Shown here: one piece after another, positions 12,901 through 25,100 of the stretch
Layout of the letters: each line of letters opens with the position of its first letter
How positions within the stretch are numbered: position 1 is the first letter of the stretch
NCBI GenBank assembly: GCA_003427395.1
Contig: BFEA01000268.1
Span: forward strand, 1,718,965 to 1,782,964
From: Chara braunii
Taxonomy: Eukaryota > Streptophyta > Charophyceae > Charales > Characeae
Reading direction: 5' to 3'
DNA: 64,000 nt
The notes under the pieces: generated by a model
Seen by the model: the letters and a program-made list of their open reading frames with translations, nothing else
What the model was told of the DNA's origin: nothing
Database searches by the model: none
Program-made: the position numbers and the translations under genes

Positions 12901-15900
12901 GAAATGACAGCCTTCTACGCAGAACAGTACTGTAAGACCAATAAGGAGCTAACACAGAAAGGCAAAAAAGCAAGAAAGGAGACAGACAGTGACTAGAGAT
13001 CAGACAAATACAGAATGCCAACTCTACCTGAGACGTACAGCAAGAAAAAGGAGGAACTCCAAAAAGCGTCTCAAAAAAAAGAGGGGGCAAGACAGGTTTG
13101 GAAAGGAAAAGAGATTGAAGGGAAGGAGAGAGAGGACAGCCATAAGGAGGAAGACCAAAGCACGCAACTGGTTCTTCAAGCAAAAATTCTGAGTGCACAG
13201 GTGGAAAGATTGGGTCACCTCAACGATGAGCATAGCCTAAAAGCAAAGCCTAAACGACCAGACACAGTATGCATTCTAGAAAAAGGTGAGGCAAGAGAAC
13301 AAAACACTTCAAGGATGGTGCTCCCAGTAAAAATGGACTCCGTGCAACAACTCCCAACTTTTCACTCCTAAGATTGGAAAAGGGTCAAAGCAGAGACGAG
13401 CTGCCGATAAGGGTTGTACCAGGAGCCAAGGCAACCGCAGTAGGTCTGGTGGGAGAACTCATAAGAGTACAAAAACTGGGGCAGAAAGGTGAAAGCAGGG
13501 AAGGAACCTGCTTGGACACTCGTCCAATGGTAGCACCGTACGAACCAGAAACGAACCTAGGAGAGGACCTGCAATGGAGACCCTGGTGGGAGATTGCCCA
13601 ACTCCCATTCACAGCGTTGGGGTTTGAGACCACATTGATTCAGGCAGCAGCCAGCCTGGTGACAACACTGGCAGCACAAACCTTCAACAAGGAAGGAAAG
13701 GGCATGGAGGGGCTAGAGTACACGATGGAAGAGGACACCGGGGAGTCCTCGCTAAGCTAGGACCCCATGCAACCCCCCGCCCTCTCATCCTAAATTAATC
13801 ATTACTCAAAGAACCCTCAAACATCTAACCTGTGCAAATGGCGCAAGCCAGCGCGAGACAAGGCAACTGGGCTGCCAGAACACCCAGAGCCTGCAACAGG
13901 GATAGAGGAGAACTTGAAATCAGATCATGGAATGTAAGGGCCCTAGCAACCATCCTGTCAACACGAGCAAAATGGCACACTTTCCTAGGCACAACAGGCT
14001 GGTTAGACAACAGACCGCGATATATCCTATGCATCCAAGAAATTCACCTCGCCACAGTAGAGGAACACCAAAGCACACTCGAAGAGATTCTAAGAAGACT
14101 GAAACATATCAAGCAGGTGGAATGGGCAGCGAGCCCCACAACAGCCTCAGCAGGGGTATTAACAATAGTACATGAGAAAGTAGATGCCTCCCAACTATTA
14201 ACAATAGGAAATTCCACGAGAGATACAGAAGAAGGCCGTTGGACAAGAACAAACTTCGCCTACAAGGAAGAAGAGTTCTCCCTACTCAATATCTACGCAC
14301 CAAACACAAATACACAAAGAAGATCCTTCTTAGAAGAAGGAAGCAGGAATGCCCACGACCCAGACACCTAATCCTAGTCGGGGACCGGAACGTGACAATA
14401 GAACCAGCATTAGATAGCAGCGGAGGAGTTGGAAGCTCAGGTAATGGTAAAATTCCTCACAGAAATAAAAGACCCGTATAGACTGCTAAACCCAACAACA
14501 AAGGACTTCACATGTACAAGAAAACAACTCAAGGTAGAACCTCATTCTCTCGGATAGACTACTTCCTTATCTCTGAAACTTTAGAAGGTGCAGTTAAACG
14601 GGCATCAATATCCAAGCTCCCCCACCATGGAGGATTCTACCACAGTCAAATAGGTTTGCACCTCACTTTCTCCTTGGATAACACACCAGGCAAGAGGTTT
14701 CTTTAACTGAACAACTCCTTAATCACCATGGGTCATTTTAAAATAGGGATCAAACAAGTTTGGGAACTCCACAAACAAGAAAATAACAGCACAGACATCT
14801 TACATAGCTTCCCGAAAGCAATCCAGACAGTAAGCAGTTGGGCCTAACAAAACATCTAGATAGAAGCCAAAAAAAGGAAAGCGAGACAAAAATGCTAAGC
14901 GGTAGTAAAAACAACAAAATTCAACCTAATAAACAATCCAGGAGAACACACGATTGAACAACTATTAACAGAAGCAAGAGAAGAACTCAGTGGAGTGAAG
15001 GACTAGGAAAGCAATGAATCCATGACTAAGTACTTCTTCCAAAAAATCAAGTCAAACAATAGAAACAGTAGAATCCTAGGGCTAAAAAATAACCAAGGCC
15101 TTGTGGTTTATAATCAAGAAGGAATTCTCAAAATAGCAATAGAATTTTATCAAAATTTATACACATCGAGAGCAACAGATTTCAACCAAGCAGAGGTAAC
15201 TATAGCAAGAAACAACTTCCTAAAACACCTAGATATGTGTGTAAAACCGGAAGCAGTCACATATCTAGACAAAGACATCACTAAGCAAGAACTCTATGAA
15301 GAGCACTAAGAAGCATGCAACCTAATAAAGTCTCGGGGAAGGACGGACTATCTTAAAGAATTCTGGATAGAAAATTGGCAAGTAATGGGTGGGGACCTAT
15401 TCAACTTTCTTCTAAAAGCCTTTGAAATAGGCACACTAGGAAAATAAAAATAAGCATAGGTGTAGTAACTTTACTTTACAAAGGAGAACGAGAAAACATC
15501 AAGAACTATAGACCCATCACCCTACTACTAGTAGCATACAAAATACTAGCAAAGACCCTAGCCAACCGCATAAGGAACAACACTGATAAATGTTTTCACA
15601 TAGATTAAACTGGTTTCATCCCTGGCAGATACATTCTAGACAATCTAGTATGTTTAAACGAGGCCACTAAACTGATTAGGGATAAAAAATTGCAAGCGGC
15701 CATTCTCTTTTTCGATTTCGAAAAAGCGTATGACCAAGTAAATTGGGATTTTCTACAACTCAGCATGGAGAAAATGGGTATTGGCCCAAATTTCAGAAAG
15801 TGGGTAAAAGTGTTGTATGAAGATGCACAAGGTTTAGTACAAGTAAATGGACACTTATCGGACACATATAGAATGACGAGATCAGTACGTTGGGGGGACC

Positions 15901-18529
15901 CACTGGCAACACCAATTTTTTTTTTTGTGATGGAAGCAGTAGCAGCCTTTCTGCGCAAAGATCCTTCGATAGATAGACTCACCATAGAGAATTCGGACAG
16001 GTTCATCTCTTTCCCCACTGTTATGCTGTTTGCAGACGACCTCAAAGTCATAAGCCGAGCCACAAACACCTCATTTCAAGCCTTAACAAGAGCAATGCAC
16101 GCATTCCAGCTAGCCTCATAAATGAAGATCAACTGGTCAAAGACGGTCGGGTGGTGGTTAGCCCCACATCCAACACCCCAACCCACCGCTGAAACGCAGG
16201 GTCTGGAATGGATGAGCACTCAGGAACCTATGAGATTCCTGGGAATCACAGTATCAGCGGAAGGTATCAGCGAAAGCACAGGTCCAAACATTCTAGCAAG
16301 AATGGTAAATAGAATGGCAGAATGGTAGAAAGTGAATACCTCTCTCCAAGGCAGAGCCTTAGCCTTTGAACACTTTGATCTTCTCCGTGGGTTGGTACTC
16401 ATCCTCCTTATGGGACCCGCCTCCCCAATTCATATCAACACTAAAAAAAAAGGCAGGTGCATTTCTATGGACAGGAGCATGGAAATATATAAACTTGACC
16501 GGTAAAAAAAGGAGGATTAGGACTGCTAAACCCGGTTCGTGAATACAAAGCCCTACAGAAATGGATCATTAGAATACTCCTACATGGAGAACTACCCTGG
16601 CACGACATGGCTCTCTGCCAGATTCGCAACCTAGTACCCTTCCAAACAGACCCCCAAATAGAGGGATACCACTGGCTCATGAACTCGTCATGGACCCCAA
16701 GAAAAGAACAAGGCAGGACAAGCACCAACCTTTCGTTCAATAGGGACCCACCGAGCAGCCACCGGAGAACACTAATCAAGCACTGGCGCGAAGCACTCCC
16801 AGAAAAGGTACGGAAGCCAAAGAAAAAGGAAGAAGTGCTGAGACAACCCATCTTCGGTAACTCCCTTATCACAGACAGTACAGGCCAACCATGGTCCTTA
16901 GCAGCCAGGGGCAGGAGATGGAGAAAATGGGTGGAGAAGGGAATTTGGAAAATAAGCCACTTGGCTGGATGAAGAGCAAAGATGGAAGAGAGCCACAGAA
17001 TTGAGGCCCCAGCTCAAGGGAGTCCACAACCTGGATAAAAACCTAGAAGAAATATTAGACAGCGTACCGTTAGAATGGAGAGCCCTACTAAAAAGGACAT
17101 CCAATGGGAAGTAGGAGACTGGGCAACAGACAAAAAGCAATCAACGCAATCAGTAGCTCTCAAATTCCTTAGACACCCTCAGCAGCACCGCAGAGTTCAA
17201 AGTACACGAGCTAATAAACAATCACAAGACAATAGCAGAAATAAAAAAGGACAGCATAACAACATTGGAGTTTAACTTAAAAATATGAGGAAAGTCAGAA
17301 CATGGAACAAAAAAAAAGAACAAACGAGCACAAAGTAGCGGACACGAACCGGACAAACTAATAATATTCAGACCAAACAAGGGTATCAGTGAGTTGGAAG
17401 TGGACCCATGGGAGTGGGAATGGTTCATTAAACTCGGCAGATGATGAAGAACAAGAAAACTAATCAACCTACTAGGCTACAAAATAAGGAACAAGACAGA
17501 GGACCCACGCCCAGCCATGCAAAAACCCGTGGCATTTTCAACTACTACTTCTTTGCAACTCCCCTGGCGGGCCTGAGTCGTATTATATACTTATTGTGGT
17601 CTTCATGTGGTCTTACGTTATCAACTAAAGATGGACCAAACATCTAGGAGAAGAACATGGATGACCTTCCGAAATTCCATGGGATTATTACAGCAGCCTA
17701 AAGCCCCCTAGATTCGGAAGCCTACAATGGCTGATTCTCTATTGGGTGGTCCCAGTCAATGAATGGCTGGACTCACGCAGAAGAGAAGATCAGAGAACGG
17801 AACATTCCTCTCACGGCAAAATGTGCAGGAACAGCAAAGTAGAGTCGCTCATCCATTGCTTGGTAGAGTGTGCACACGCAACTACTCTATGGGCATCAGT
17901 CAAAGAGACCTGGTCCAACATCTCCTCAAACCCATACCCAGAACAAACCAACTACCTGCTATCACCAAGAGACACGGAAGGAAACCTGTCAGAAGAGGAG
18001 AAAACTATAGCTGACCTATTGAGAAGAGCGGCACTATGGGTCATATGGAAAACCAGATGCAGGGGAACTCTAGGGGACCAAAAAATAACAAGCAACGAGG
18101 AATGGAGAGAGACAAAAGAAATAGTAGAAACAGAAATTAGATCACAATGGAAAATAGAACTCAGGAAACAAGAAAGGCTAATGGACCCGCAAAAGAGAGA
18201 GCAAAGAGTGAAAGAGTTCGAAGAAAAATGGCTATTAGGTAAGAAAATAGCAGAAATAAAGGACAGTCACCTGAGGTTCCGTAAGTGGGACACAGAGCAG
18301 CAGGACATGGAGGAACGACAGGAGGAAACCTCACATGAAACTGAAGAACACTAAGGACCCAAGAAGGTTGCTCGAATACAGGAACTTAAGAAATGCGATC
18401 TAAAAACCAACAGCCCGAGCCAGAAAAAGAAACCAACCTTCGGAAACAGAAAACGCAAAAAAAGAAAACAGGTAATACGAGAAAACAGACCTCTTAACTA
18501 GGAGCTAACAGAAATTAGAGTTTATCCGT

Positions 18530-18561
<32 letters not shown>

Positions 18562-19269
18562 GGCCCCTGCCCCCCCCAATCCCCCAAACATCCGAGCAAA
18601 CACATACTAACTCACACATCCCCCTTCCCCTTCCCACTCCCATGCACCGCAGCTATTCCGCAACCACCACCGATCCAAAATTCCTAACCCTACCAACCCA
18701 ACCCCCACGACTCCAGCCCCAAACAGAGAATATGCTGCAGAATCCAAGCAGACCCAGCATCAACAGTAGACACAGTCAGGAAACAACATCGGGAAAAGTT
18801 CTATCGCCAGGGTGCAACCAAGCCAGGGTTTGGTTTTTAGCTTCAAGCAACACTTTCAAGTAAAACTGCGCCCAGGGTGTCCAGAAGTAGAGTAAAGGAG
18901 TCCGACATACCCACTGTCACAGAGAAACACAGACATGCCACAGGTCCAGTTGATAGAGAGGAACAGTCAAAAAAGCGACCTGATGTTTCCAGTAAAGTCA
19001 ATCAGCAGCTACTAGAACAGGCTAACTTAGGCAGGGGTGATGTTTCCAGTAAAGTCAATCAGCAGCTACTAGAACAGGCTAACTTAGGCAGGGGTGAAGA
19101 TTGGTACATCCTCCTTCAAGGAAGTAATCAATGCCGTCTTCTGGGCTTCCACACCATAAGGGGGAGGAGTGTAAGTGAGTAACCATTGTACTATCTTGGA
19201 CTAGCTGGGGGAATAGGAACCGGACTGATGCTCTCCAGAATGGAAAAGGAGCCAGGACCGTAACGTTCT

Positions 19270-19321
<52 letters not shown>

Positions 19322-21970
19322 GTACAATGCCGACCAATTCCATAAAGAAATGAATGAACTTGAGAGGAGAGAGAGAGGGAAAGAAGAAGAAGATGATGTA
19401 CACCAGCATAGATCAATGATAATGCTTCTTCTTCGCCAACCACTCTCCTCCTCCTTATCTCCTCCCCTCGTATTCAAACAAGAAACAACAATAATAATGT
19501 TGAATGGCTGAACCAGAATCAATGTCCGAATCCCTCTTCTACCGCAGGCACGACATGAGGTCCACCATAGCCATGACCATCCTCCTCCTCCTCCTCTCTA
19601 GATGTAGGGCAGGGGTATGGCGGACTACTAAGGGTTCTGCCCTCCTGTTCGAAGGACAACATAAAGCAGCTATGGCGCTGCTCATCAAGCCGCCATGCCT
19701 GACCCTGCCTCGAGCTTCCTTGGTGCAGCACTACCCCAACTCGGGCCTTCCAGATGCAGCGCCTATCAAGGTGATGAAGATGGTGTCCATCATAGCCAGG
19801 TAGGTACGTCGTCACTCTCCTCCTCAGCCCTCTTCTCCCTCCTCTCTACCGGTAGAGCTCCACCATAGCCGAGGTGAGAGCTCTCGGCCTTCTTCCTCCC
19901 AGCAGCGCTGTAGTACCCAGCGCTCCTCCAGCCAGCGCTCCAGCAGTGTGTTGCCAAACTTGCACACCGAAGAATGAGGCTGGGCTCTTCGCTCAGCCTC
20001 AAGATATAGAGCTCTCTGCCTTCTTCCTCCCAGCAGCGCTGTAGTACCCAGCGCTCCTCCAGCCAGCACTCCAGCAGTGTGTTGCCAAACTTGCACACCG
20101 AAGAATGAGGCTGGGCTCTTCGCTCAGCCTCAAGATATAGCGGCCTACTTGCCTCCTGGGGGCTGACTTTCAGGACGCTCGGCCTCCCAAGCAATCGGTA
20201 CCTCCTCCCTTTCGGAGGGAAACATCATTGCAGGCTCTGATACTGCCCGTACAGGTCCTAGACTCAGACTGGATGGACTGGTATCCGCCTAGGCCTAGCC
20301 TACCGCTACTGGGCCTCTTAAAAATGCCAACTTTGTCTTCTTTTGCTCAGCCTCAAGTACCTGGCACATCTACTTCTACTGCGTGCGGTACCGGCCTACC
20401 TGCCACTTCAGTGTTTTTCTGCTGCTCTAAGTGCCGCGGCCCTCTTGCTCCGGCACTTGAGTGTTTTCCCTGCTGCAACCCTCAATATCACGGCGACAGG
20501 TACGTACCTTCCCTACGGGCCTCCCAAACACGCAAGTACCCTTGCGGGTCACACACACACTCATGCCAACAAGCACTCAGACAGGCACGCAGGTCACCAA
20601 GTATGCACACACAGACTTAGAAAACGCAGCAGAATGCGGGAATCTCAGCAAGGCATCCATTCCATCCACAGAACTCAGAAATCATTAGTGCTCTCAGTCT
20701 GTGTTATGGCAGGTCATTACAATTGGATAGCCTGCTTTGGTGACGCGTTGGTGATGCAAAGGGACCTGTTGTTATTGTTATTGCTGTTTGTGACTGATAG
20801 AGGCGAGGAGGCGGCTTTGGTTCTTCATCAAGAGACCTTAATGATGTCAATATTTTATACGCGTCTGATCATTGGTTGGTTGTTCCTGCTCATTGCTTTG
20901 TGGCTGAGTCAATGACTGTAAATGGCAACGAAATGTGCTGGTGATTTTTCTTCTTCAGACCATCCTTGCAAGAAGCTGATGATGTGTCCCCTGCCAAATT
21001 GCTGTTCTGATGTTCCAGTTTGAGGTTGCTCGGGAGATGGTTGATGCATCTCGGAGAATGCTCTTGACAGATTTGGCAGCAATGGTAAGTGCGGTTTCAC
21101 TTCTCCTAACCCTGGTTTTACAGTATGAATTCCTTAAGATGCACATGCCTTGTCTTTCCTCTCAATGTCTGACACGTCTCCATCTGGGCTGGAGGTCCAG
21201 GTAGGCTTGAAAGTGGGTCATTGAATTCTGTATGAGGTGATGTGTCAGGAGCTCCTGAGGCAGATGTGAGCTCTGTGCTGCGTTTGCACAAACATGAAGT
21301 GCTCAGGATATCATGTGGTTCCGTTCTGGGTGGTTCCGTTCCGGGCTATCTTCAGATCAGAGATATATGCTATGATCTTCCCCTGATTAAAATGTATGGT
21401 CATTATATGTTTATAACCAGTGTTGCACACGCCGACCGCCGGCGACCCCTGACTGGTCGGCACCTACCGGTCGGGGGGCATCGGCACCCCACAAAAAAAA
21501 AAAGAAAAAAAAAAAGGGTCCAGAACCCCTAATAACCCCACAAACACCCCCATACCCACCCCAAATACCCCCATACACCACAAACCGGCCCCCAACACCC
21601 TCATAACCCCCCCCAATACCCCCTATACCACCCCTATACCCCCCTATACCCCCCTATACAACCCAGTACCAACCCCCCCATCCCCCAAAGTTTCTCAGCG
21701 GATTTGGGCTGTACTCAGCAAGCGCAGCACAGCTTCCAACTCAGATTTGAAAAAAAATTAGTGGATGGTTGTTTTCTGACTGGTCGGCAGACCGCCGACC
21801 GGTCGGCCCTACTGGTCGGCTGCAATGCGGTTGGCGGCCGGGGTTGGCGGTCGGCAGGGATGCAACCATGTTTACAACTGTATTTGGGGCAACTTTCAGC
21901 CCACATAGCGCGGTAATGACCATACGTTCTGTTCGTGGGAAGATGGTAGCTCTTCTGTTCAGCTGGGAAC

Positions 21971-22041
<71 letters not shown>

Positions 22042-22121
22042 ACTTTCAGCCCAGATAGCGCGATACTGACCATACGTTCTGTTCGTGGGAAGATGGTAGC
22101 TCTTCTGTTCAGCTGGGAACT

Positions 22122-22163
<42 letters not shown>

Positions 22164-25100
22164 TGACTACTTGGGGTAGGCCCTTGACTCAGACACTGCA
22201 TTCCGGACGGAGGCTCTTGGGGGACTGCTTAAGATTTCTGCTGGGAAAAAGAAAAGAAAAAAGAATGGTCATCTGGTAGGGTCCAGACTCCAGAGTGATG
22301 CTTTGTACCACATTCATTGAAAAGATGGATTGGTTGGCCACCAGGGCTCTACCCAAAAGAGAGCTGAAGGATGTGCGGAGCCATCTGTGGGGCCATGCCA
22401 TCTTTCGTTACTGGGATTTCTACATAACCAGTTGGCGCTTCTGGAAGTCCTCACTCTCTGGGATGTCTTCCTCATCGGAAAGCCAGCATCTAATTGACTT
22501 TGCCCGTTGCTCTAGGCCTAGCCTGGAATCTGTTGCCCTCATCAAGACTGTGAGATTGTCAGCACACAGGATAATCGCCCTAATCCAGAATTTAAATCGT
22601 TGGCAAACTGGATTATTATAGGAAGGAAAGATTATGGCATGAACCTATATTAAGGTGTGGAGCAGGGTTGTCAGACCGTCTATGGCTGACGCCAACAATA
22701 GGCCGTCAGCTCGCCTACCAGTCGGGCCGACCCATAGGGAGAGATGGTTAAGGGGGGGGCAAATATTCGCCGTTTTCGCCGGCAATTTCGGTGCAAAATT
22801 CGTCAAAATTTTCAAAAACAAACGATATGGGCCTATAGTGCAAACATTGAAAAAAGAAACAGGCCAAAGTAAACGAAAAAAGCAATAAAAAAATTCTATA
22901 AAACCCTAACACAAAAACACTGGCGGAGTTAAAATGAAGCGTCCAACGAATTCACCGAAATGCCAACTTTTTCATTGTTGATCCAAACATGTAAAAACTG
23001 GACACATGACGTACCCTAAAGCACATATATATATCACACACAAAGAAAAACAAGAAAAAAAGCAAAAAATCAGCACAATGTGACAGTTTCGGTGCAATTT
23101 GGTGCAAAATTCGCCGAAAATAACAGCACAATGTGACAGTTTCGGTGCAATTGGGTGCAAAATCCGCCGAAAATAACACCCCTGGTTAACCATATGTGTG
23201 TGCTTTCTGAGTACAGCTCAAATCCGCTGAGAANNNNNNNNNNNNNNNNNNNNNNNNNNNNNNNNNNNNNNNNNNNNNNNNNNNNNNNNNNNNNNNNNNN
23301 NNNNNNNNNNNNNNNNNNNNNNNNNNNNNNNNNNNNNNNNNNNNNNNNNNNNNNNNNNNNNNNNNNNNNNNNNNNNNNNNGGGGGCCGGTATGGGGATGT
23401 TGGGGGGGGGGCATGGGGGTGTTGATGGGGTTATTTGGAGTTCTGGAGTCTGGACCCTTTTTTTTTTTTGTGTGTGGGGTACCGACAGATCCCCGACTGG
23501 TTGGTGCCGACCAGTCCGATGGTCGGCTGGTCGGTCCCCCCGACCAATCCAGGGGCGCCGACTGTCGGCGTGACTACTCTGTGGAGGCCTTTACTTCGAC
23601 AGATCTTTTCGTAAGGAGGGGGCAATTGCTTCGATCAGGAAAAGAAATATTGAAGGGCTAGAGGGTCCTTTTGACTTACGGATCGGAAATTGGATAGGTG
23701 CCAGATATTACACCGTCAACCTGGAGTACCAAACTGTTAGCAGGAATTAGCAATAAATTCATCAGTTGATTCAGTTGGCAAAAGTGTATACATCCCTGAT
23801 GGATAGAGCCCTAGTAATCGAGTCATCCATTTTCTCTGTTTTTCGTTACCGCCTAAGCACTTCACAAAAGAACTCGAAAAGGAAAGCAGATTCCTATATA
23901 TGCACAAGCGACACATTGAGAGCCCACTTCATTACGAAGGTGGCATAGAAATATACACAGCAAGGCCAGCAAATCAGGGTGGACTTATTTTACAAAACCC
24001 AGCTACAGAACACAAGGCACTCCAAACGAAGTGGAAATCTTTTCAGTTGGTCCATGTCTCTGGTGCTATATTGATGATAGTGGGGAAGTCGTTTCTCCCC
24101 AAATCTCGATTCACTTTGAGTTATGTTGCATTATAGCTCCTCTCTTGACTAACGATAGTTATTTTCTCTTTACCAGAGTTTGAACTCGTCCCTTTGCCGA
24201 TCTAATTTGATCATTGGTTGCTATGTTATTGTCTGAGTCAAGGTCTCAGAGAGCTACGAAAGAGCATATTCAACAACCGTTCGGGTGCAGCAACTGACTG
24301 AGCTTGAAGAGGTAAGCATTTTTTTCTGAAAGGTTTTCCCCATTTCTGATCACTCCATGGTGCAGTGTGTGCTTAAATTAATCATTTTAAATGTTAAATG
24401 ATAATAAAGATCATCATCTCCAGCTTCCCTCCAATGCTATCAGGGCAGGGTCGACCCTCTGCCTGATATAGGTTCGGCCAAATTAGCAAGCCCTGATGAA
24501 TCGGACTAGTCAATGAGTTGTGCACTCTTGTTGCAACGGCTTGGATACCGTGTCAAACACCAAGTAGGTGGCATCATCATTGCGATGTGAATTGCCGTCA
24601 GTTCCTGCGCAACAAGAAGTTGAGTCCTAGCAAGAAGATATCAAAGACGGAACTTCGAAGGAAGGAAGTCAAATAGGCACATGATGTCCTCAAGATGGGC
24701 ACATTATGCGTTCTTGGCATTTCTTACAGATGCTGAACTGTCAAAAATTATACTACTATCTTGCATCGGATTCTGTTGTAGGAATGCTAGTTTCTTTTGT
24801 GGTTTTTATTTCAGTTAAATGAACTTAAATCCAGCAGTACACCTGGTCCCAGAGGCACTGCACATTGCGCCAAGCTTTTCCAAACTGCCAGCGGAGCACC
24901 TGTTTTCCTTTTTTGCTGGCACTGCCAGCCATTGTGGTCCAGTAGCCCTCAGCTGTGAAAATTCCGGAGTAGTCGATGAACAAATTCGTACAAGGCTGGG
25001 GCCGTGTACTGGCGGTTTAAACCAGCGAAGTGCGTGCTCTGCAAGCCAGCATATGGTCATCATGCCTGTATTCAGGGCAACTTTCGGTCTAGATCCAGGG

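Larger units (their letters stand above)
22663..23581 (-). mobile_element. Second copy of the GTCGGC hAT-like family, interrupted
   Basis: An inverted and diverged relative of the element at 21418. It has CAGGGTTG at the left edge, GCCGACTGTCGGCGTGACTACTC at the right edge, and interior GTACAGCTCAAATCCGCTGAGAA before the gap, matching the reverse complement of 21696-21735. TGTGGAG flanks it (22656-22662 and 23580-23586), so the right boundary is uncertain by 3 bp. It contains an inserted 431-bp element (22752-23182) and the 147-N gap. Confidence 0.7.

Noticed and set aside
24490-24515. CTGATGAATCGG hammerhead-like core
   Set aside because: No matching CCGA strand or GAAA box downstream.
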